From Bacillota bacterium (GTDB lineage Bacteria; Bacillota; UBA994), in the NCBI GenBank assembly GCA_018725535.1, contig QLUS01000060.1, positions 1-9,343 of the forward strand: a stretch of 9,343 nt of DNA. Reading direction: 5' to 3'. Both the position numbers and the translations under genes were made by a program. Each line of letters begins with the position of its first letter. Positions within the stretch are counted from its first letter, which is position 1. The notes beneath the pieces were generated by a model. The model did not search any database, was not told where the DNA came from, and saw only the letters and a program-made list of their open reading frames with translations. Positions 5,342 through 9,343 of the stretch are shown piece by piece.

Positions 5342-6091
5342 CTACTGCTTCCGATAAAGTACGCCAGTTAGTAGGCCTTGGCTTTCGTTAACGCTGGTAA
5401 GGGCTGCGGTGAGATCGGTGATGTCGTGTGCAGCAGTGTGCAAGTTCTCGTTGGCCCACGCATAGGTGTGCACTTGATTATAAGTCACGCACGGGCTAAA
5501 AACGTTAATGTAGGCAAAACCGGGGTAGGCAATGCCTTGTCTTATCAGCTCAATAAGCTCCGCAAGGCGTCCCGAGCTAGCCTGAGCTACGAAACCCGCT
5601 CCTGCTGCGAGCAAGAGGAGTGCCTGGTTGAGACCAGCATGACTCGAGGCATGGGGTGTGCCGCGCCCCTTAAACCCGCACGGGCTTACAGGCGAAGCCT
5701 GGCCTTTCGTTAAACCGTAGAGATGGTTAGTCATAGTGATGTAAGTAATGTCTTGGTTTCGCCGTGCCGCATGCAAGGTGTGGCCTAACCCAATCGCAAA
5801 GCCGTCGCCATCACCACCTAGCGCCAAAACCGTAAGCTCAGGGTTGTGGCGCTTGATGCCCTCGGCTACCGGCAGCGCTCGCCCGTGGGCCGAGTGAAAG
5901 GTATAAGCGTTAAGATAGCCGCTGATGCGGCCAGAGCAGCCAATGCCAGAGACAGCCGCAATCAGATGGGGGGGAATCGCAAGTGCGGCTAACGCCTCCT
6001 GTACTGCACGCAGGACGCCGTAGTCACCGCAACCAGTACACCAAGTGGGCTGATGCCCACGGTCGTACGATTTCCGCGAGAGCTCAGTCAT
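5342..6091 (-). CDS. korB: 2-oxoacid:ferredoxin oxidoreductase, beta subunit (TPP and [4Fe-4S] binding)
   Basis: This subunit holds the thiamine diphosphate and the iron-sulfur cluster of a CoA-dependent 2-oxoacid:ferredoxin oxidoreductase, which decarboxylates a 2-oxoacid to acyl-CoA and CO2 and reduces ferredoxin. From ATG 6091 it is 249 residues. PTWCTGCGDYG supplies C18 and C21, GIGCSGR supplies C52, and FSPC supplies C201, the four-Cys pattern and spacing known from two-subunit enzymes. The TPP/Mg motif is GGDGDGFAIG (about 92-101) with N122 in TNHLYGLTKGQ. The frame opens at TTG 6097, but GGAGG (6101-6105) is only three bases from it and nine from ATG 6091, so ATG is preferred. The ATG overlaps the alpha stop (ATGACTGA), indicating translational coupling. 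Substrate choice (2-oxoglutarate, pyruvate or branched-chain oxoacid) cannot be read from sequence. Confidence 0.95.
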   Translation of the reverse strand: MTELSRKSYDRGHQPTWCTGCGDYGVLRAVQEALAALAIPPHLIAAVSGIGCSGRISGYLNAYTFHSAHGRALPVAEGIKRHNPELTVLALGGDGDGFAIGLGHTLHAARRNQDITYITMTNHLYGLTKGQASPVSPCGFKGRGTPHASSHAGLNQALLLLAAGAGFVAQASSGRLAELIELIRQGIAYPGFAYINVFSPCVTYNQVHTYAWANENLHTAAHDITDLTAALTSVNESQGLLTGVLYRKQ

Positions 6092-7148
6092 TGGCAAGCA
6101 CCTCCGCGATGTACTTGGCTACCTCAGCAGGCATAAACGGCTCACCGTCGTATCTAAGGCGCGACACGAAACGCTCATGGCAGGCGAAGTGTGACCTAAA
6201 TATCTGCAAGAGCTGCCCAGTAGCGTTAGCATCAAGTATCAAGTGCTTTTTATGCCGTGCTAGTAGGGCTACAAGCGCCTTGGTCGGGAACGGCTTGAGC
6301 ACTCTAGGGAAAAGGGCAGACACTCTGCCCGGGAAGTTCGCAACAGCAGCTTCTACCGCTCCACGGGTCGACCCAATCCCTATCACTAGGAGCTCTTCTC
6401 CGCCCTCAATGTACGTAAGGCTACTTAGCAGCTCGCTTGGGATTATCTTTAGTCGCGCTCCGAATTGCTCGCGGCGTTGTGCTGCCATCTCCGTCGGAAT
6501 GCCCGTTGCACCCAGTTGATTGCCGCTTACGTGAAACGTCTTGCCACTCATGCTAGGTATAACGCGGCCTTCTTTGGCGGTCCGTATGGGTGTGGCGTCG
6601 ATGGTGACAGGATGCATTGACGTCCGCGCTAGCATCAGACCTAAGTCCGTGAGAAAAAGCACCGGCGTGCGGTAAAGCTCGGCGGCATGAAAGGCAGCGG
6701 GCAAGTCACTGTAGATTTCCTCGACCGATGATGGGCAGAACACAGGCGCACTTACGTCGCCATGTCCTCCAGCCAGTGCTAACGCTAGGTCGCTTTGTTC
6801 GTGTTTGGTGGGCATGCCAGTAGAGGGGCCACTACGCTGTCCGTTGACGATGACCAAAGGAGTCTTAGTTGCGAAGGCCAGTCCGATCCCCTCGATCATC
6901 AGCGACAGACCAGGCCCAGAGGTGGCGACCAGTGCGGTAGCCCCCGCATATGATGCTCCGATCGCCATATCCACAGCTGCAATCTCATCCTCTGTTTGCA
7001 CAGCTCGGTCTACCGGCAGATGGCGCGCTAAACGCTCAAAGACTCCTGTGGCAGGAGAGATGGGATACCCCGCTGTGAAGTCGCATCCGCAAGCTAGGGC
7101 GGCCTCAGCCACTGCCTGGCTCCCAGATACTAGGCGGCGTGCTTCCAA
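6084..7148 (-). CDS. korA: 2-oxoacid:ferredoxin oxidoreductase, alpha subunit
   Basis: The alpha subunit provides the pyrimidine-binding and substrate-binding domains that complete the active site with the beta subunit. From TTG 7148 it is 354 residues. Motifs are GSQAVAEAAL, GYPISPATG (27-35), QTEDEIAAVDMAIGAS (51-66, with the Glu expected to activate TPP), TSGPG (76-80) and QRSGPSTGMPTKHEQSDL (104-121), whose Arg is a likely substrate-carboxylate ligand. The C-terminal half has the Rossmann-like domain II (ELLVIGIGSTRGAV) usual for the family. The frame stays open to ATG 7202 and includes ATG 7187. I choose TTG 7148 because AGGAG lies six bases upstream and the resulting N-terminus matches the family, where only a few residues precede the SGxxA motif. 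ATG 7202 has a weaker AAGG and stays possible. The gene lies within an overlap with the gamma gene. Confidence 0.93.
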   Translation of the reverse strand: MEARRLVSGSQAVAEAALACGCDFTAGYPISPATGVFERLARHLPVDRAVQTEDEIAAVDMAIGASYAGATALVATSGPGLSLMIEGIGLAFATKTPLVIVNGQRSGPSTGMPTKHEQSDLALALAGGHGDVSAPVFCPSSVEEIYSDLPAAFHAAELYRTPVLFLTDLGLMLARTSMHPVTIDATPIRTAKEGRVIPSMSGKTFHVSGNQLGATGIPTEMAAQRREQFGARLKIIPSELLSSLTYIEGGEELLVIGIGSTRGAVEAAVANFPGRVSALFPRVLKPFPTKALVALLARHKKHLILDANATGQLLQIFRSHFACHERFVSRLRYDGEPFMPAEVAKYIAEVLAND

Positions 7149-7704
7149 GCGGGTCTCCTGTGAAGGTGGCGGAAGTGGCAAGGCCATGTGGGGCAAGCGC
7201 ATAGCCCGCCTTAAGCGCTCTCAGGTTGCCTGCGATGATGCCCTCTCCCTTATGCATAAGAGCTGCGGCCACCGGCACCTCTAGTTCGCTCTCTGCTAAA
7301 CTAAGCAAGGCACCAACTGCACCTAGTGCCACAATCCACTTATGTTGGACTTGGCTGGCAGCGCGAGCGGTGTCTGTGAAGGGCAACGAATAACATTGCG
7401 CAGACGCTGCCAAATGCAGAGATGTATCAGCTAGGACAAGTGATGAATCTGAGACCGTCTGCGCATCGCGGCCATAACCGTCTTCGCCAATACACACGAG
7501 TACGTCGGGGTGCTGTTTCTTGGCGCGTACGGGACTATCAGCGATAACAATCTCATGGCTCGAGTAACCCCCGCGTATGCGCGAGGAGAAATTTCTGTAG
7601 GCATAAACCCAGTACCCGGCAGTATGCAGGGCAAGAGCAAGAATTTCTCCCACAGTATCCACGCCGTCTCCTTGGGTGCCGCTTAATTTAATGCAGTAAT
7701 GCAT
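7105..7704 (-). CDS. korG: 2-oxoacid:ferredoxin oxidoreductase, gamma subunit
   Basis: The gamma subunit or domain is the small Rossmann-like part that helps bind CoA. From ATG 7704 it is 199 residues. GTQGDGVDTVGEILALAL (9-26) is the Gly-rich first loop and helix, and SRIRGGYSSHEIVI (41-54) carries the conserved RGG. The SRIRGG form is typical of gamma domains fused in front of alpha in many bacterial and archaeal enzymes. Conserved family sequence ends near NLRALKAGYALAP; the last 25 or so residues (GDPLGSTPPSIWEPGSG) are unlike the family and are encoded where the alpha frame already runs. The start is ATG 7704, with GGGAGG (7711-7716) six bases upstream; the in-frame TTG 7710 touches that site and is rejected. 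It is the first gene of the operon korG-korA-korB-orf64. Confidence 0.9.
   Translation of the reverse strand: MHYCIKLSGTQGDGVDTVGEILALALHTAGYWVYAYRNFSSRIRGGYSSHEIVIADSPVRAKKQHPDVLVCIGEDGYGRDAQTVSDSSLVLADTSLHLAASAQCYSLPFTDTARAASQVQHKWIVALGAVGALLSLAESELEVPVAAALMHKGEGIIAGNLRALKAGYALAPHGLATSATFTGDPLGSTPPSIWEPGSG
7155..7159 (-). promoter_or_regulatory. Ribosome binding site inside korG that supports the korA TTG start
   Basis: On the minus strand this reads AGGAG (within CAGGAGA), six bases before TTG 7148-7146. It lies within the last codons of korG, so terminating and initiating ribosomes would overlap there. It is a better match than anything before ATG 7187 or ATG 7202. Confidence 0.55.
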
Positions 7705-7741
7705 GTCCAACCTCCCGCAGAATTAGCTCGCAATGTGATCA

Positions 7742-8920
7742 ACCCTATCATACCAAAACCTCACGGACCGCGCGAATCTTCGACTCCTACGTGAAGTAGA
7801 GATCGAGGGGCACCGACTTGCGGCACGCAAAATCGGCTCGACTGTCTATTTGTTGTCTAATCGGTGGGCAGCTGGAGTCATCCTGCCTCACTTTAGGGAC
7901 AGCACTCAAGGCAAAGATTTTACACCCATAACCCCCGCCGCGATCAAGTATTTCCCGGATCGCATCGTGCCGCATTACCTCGTTGTGGCAGCGTTTGATC
8001 TAAGTCGCGGAACCCAAGCGGCAGCTGTGACCGCTTACCTAGGTGCCGGAAACGAAGTCTACATGTCGCATGAGAATATCTACGTTGCAGTCGGAGACTG
8101 GCAGGGAGATACCGTGTTTCACAAATTCGCCGTGGACGGCGTTGACGTAGCTTTTAGAGCACGGGGCGCGGCGAAAGGCACCATTCTCAATCAGTTCTCT
8201 ATGGACGAACACAACGGCTACTTTCGCACCGCGACGACGATTTGGTCAGGGGATAAGCTAAGTAACGCGGTCTTTGTGCTTGACGCCAAAATGCAGACTG
8301 GGGGGAGCATACTAAATATCGCTCCCACTGAGCGCATCTATTCGGCCCGTTTTATGGGCGACAGGGGCTATATGGTCACTTTCGTGCTGGTAGACCCGCT
8401 GTTTGTGATCGACCTAAGCAATCCCCGTAACCCCAAAATCCTCGGCGAGCTTAAAATACCGGGCTTTAGCAGTTATTTGCATTCGCTTGATGAGAACCAT
8501 TTGCTCGGTATTGGCCGTGACACCACTGTGCTCACGACGCGCGATCAAAGCGGCCGCATCATTAACGAAGTCGCGATCGAGCTCGGTATAAAACTTGCCA
8601 TCTTCGATGTAACCGACGTAGCCAACCCCATCGAAAAGCATGTAGAGATAAGCGGCGGGCGAGGCACGTATTCCGAAGTGCTCCACAACCATAAGGCGCT
8701 CCTTTTCGACACTCGCCGAAACCTAATGACCTTCCCGATTACCATTCATGCGCCTGTTCCTAAGCCCGAATTCAACCACGGACCCTTTGAGTTTCAAGGC
8801 GCGATTGTCTACGACGTGAGTACTACGCGCGGTTTTTCGCACCGAGCTAGGATTTCGCACTTGGCAGTCCAAGATTCGTCGCGTCGTCCACAACCATGGC
8901 TTGGCGGCGGGGCACCCTAG
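7742..8920 (+). pseudogene. Secreted beta-propeller domain protein (Beta_propel family), truncated at both ends
   Basis: The frame is open from 7739 and reads directly into family sequence, YQNLTDRANLRLLREVEIEG then HRLAARKIGSTVYLLSNRW, so homology begins upstream of the first possible start (TTG 7850). The body has successive propeller-blade signatures: SHENIYVAVGDW, ARFMGDRGYMVTFVLVDPLF, VIDLSNPRNPKILGELKIPG, LAIFDVTDVANPIEKHVEI, RNLMTFPIT and FQGAIVYDVS. This is the C-terminal beta-propeller family (COG4880-like), normally secreted and 600-700 residues. About 390 residues remain. The signal peptide and N-terminal domain are missing, and no start codon with a ribosome binding site is present. 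The C-terminus diverges after ARISHL at about 8862 into SSRRPQPWLGGGAP and stops, lacking the final blade. It is probably not expressed as a functional protein. Confidence 0.8.
7747..7755 (-). promoter_or_regulatory. Candidate extended -10 promoter for the kor operon
   Basis: On the minus strand this reads TGG-TATGAT, an extended -10 element (TGnTATAAT) with one mismatch, about 43 bases before ATG 7704. No good -35 hexamer lies 16-18 bases upstream, as is acceptable for extended -10 promoters. The element falls at the broken 5' edge of the beta-propeller remnant. Confidence 0.4.
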
Positions 8921-8971
8921 TCTCGCTTTGTGCATCATGTCAACAAGTTCCCTGTCCTTCCTCTGCACCAC

Positions 8972-8999
8972 AAAACCCTCCGGGCGTACGGAGGGTTTT
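8972..8999 (+). terminator. Strong intrinsic terminator, bidirectional shape
   Basis: AAAACCCTCCG (8972-8982) pairs perfectly over 11 bases with CGGAGGGTTTT (8989-8999) around the loop GGCGTA. A-rich and T-rich ends on the two sides make it a candidate terminator in both directions. It lies about 50 bases after the stop of the beta-propeller remnant and probably served the original gene. Confidence 0.85.
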
Positions 9000-9124
9000 C
9001 CCTGTCCCCAACGCATACGACATTGCGTTCACGCCTGCGGCATGACGGCATGGCAAACTGATTTCACAAGATCGGCAGGATTCCCAGAGTCCGCTAACGA
9101 ATTGAGAGCGGGTGCGTTAGGCTA
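9000..9124. other. Spacer without recognisable genes
   Basis: Between the terminator and the MFS remnant I see no convincing reading frame, promoter or RNA. The frame running into the transporter remnant is closed by TAA 9095-9097, and its first 10 or so codons (9098-9124) do not look like the transporter, so the deletion boundary is probably near 9120. Confidence 0.4.
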
Positions 9125-9343
9125 GAGGGAGGTACTCTAGCTCTTAACCCCGTTCTATCCACAGCATTTTTCGGACCGTCCTTTATCGCTCGCATCTACG
9201 GGCTGATCTGCTTCCTCGGGTTTGGATTTGGCGGTCTTTTGGGGCCGATGATAGGGGGCTACATCCGCTCTAGTACGGGCAGCTATTCCACTGCATTTCT
9301 TACGGCCGCCGGCTGTGCTCTCCTCGCACTAGTATTAGGCTTC
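9125..9343 (+). pseudogene. MFS transporter, C-terminal remnant running off the window
   Basis: A frame without any ATG, GTG or TTG start in a sensible place encodes GGTLALNPVLSTAFFGPSF and then ARIYGLICFLGFGFGGLLGP, MIGGYIRSSTGSYSTAFLTA, AGCALLALVLGF. This is the final third of a major facilitator, resembling the OxlT/monocarboxylate branch: FFGPxxxxRIYGLI, GGLLGPxxGGYI and TGSYxxAF are the conserved cytoplasmic loop, penultimate helix and following loop. The first roughly 270-300 residues of a normal 400-residue protein are missing. No ribosome binding site or start precedes the homology. The sequence continues beyond the window, so the 3' end may be intact. Confidence 0.75.

Noticed and set aside
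5983..7284. Plus-strand frames of 159 and 178 codons opposite korB and korA
   Set aside because: They are antisense to strongly conserved subunits, and their products resemble no family.
1..9343. CRISPR array, tRNA, rRNA, cyclic-di-GMP riboswitch, toxin-antitoxin or other defence system
   Set aside because: I looked for regularly spaced repeats, cloverleaf sequences, GEMM-type consensus near the EAL gene and known defence domains and found none.

Overview
The window looks like chromosomal DNA from an anaerobic, clostridia-like member of the Bacillota. This is inferred from strong purine-rich ribosome binding sites, frequent GTG and TTG starts, a ferredoxin-dependent 2-oxoacid oxidoreductase, a flavodoxin-like protein, and a bacterial group II intron with an LtrA-type reverse transcriptase. 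Species cannot be named from the sequence. Base composition looks roughly balanced, slightly GC-rich, with no obvious foreign island.

Layout. Positions 1-470 hold the 3' part of a group II intron. Its reverse transcriptase gene has lost its middle, but domain V still folds perfectly. The minus strand then carries a three-domain EAL-CBS-GGDEF cyclic-di-GMP protein (605-2458) and a hemolysin III/PAQR-type membrane protein (2602-3252). The plus strand follows with a GNAT acetyltransferase (3483-4016), two decayed membrane-protein remnants (a YkuE-like metallophosphoesterase N-terminus and a DUF456-like C-terminus, 4038-4639) and an intact flavodoxin-family protein (4645-5127). A minus-strand operon, 7704 down to 5135, encodes the gamma, alpha and beta subunits of a 2-oxoacid:ferredoxin oxidoreductase plus a 64-residue protein of unknown function. 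The right end has two more plus-strand remnants: a secreted beta-propeller protein without its N-terminus (7742-8920), followed by a strong terminator, and the C-terminal part of an MFS transporter running off the window.

How the genes work together. Only the korGAB genes form a clear functional unit: overlapping, co-oriented, and together supplying the pyrimidine/CoA-domain, substrate-domain and TPP/[4Fe-4S] parts of one enzyme. It would pass electrons from 2-oxoacid oxidation to a ferredoxin encoded elsewhere. The EAL-CBS-GGDEF protein looks like a cyclic-di-GMP phosphodiesterase with CBS and degenerate GGDEF sensory domains. The other intact genes are apparently unrelated single genes.

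The most distinctive property is the density of gene wreckage: five truncated or frameshifted genes in 9.3 kb, between intact ones. I found no CRISPR array, no recognisable defence system, no tRNA or rRNA, and no convincing evidence of an undescribed multi-gene system. The best leads are the gamma/alpha overlap in the oxidoreductase, the small orf at the end of that operon, a perfect 19-nt palindrome at 4461-4479, and interleaved inverted repeats at 2551-2590.
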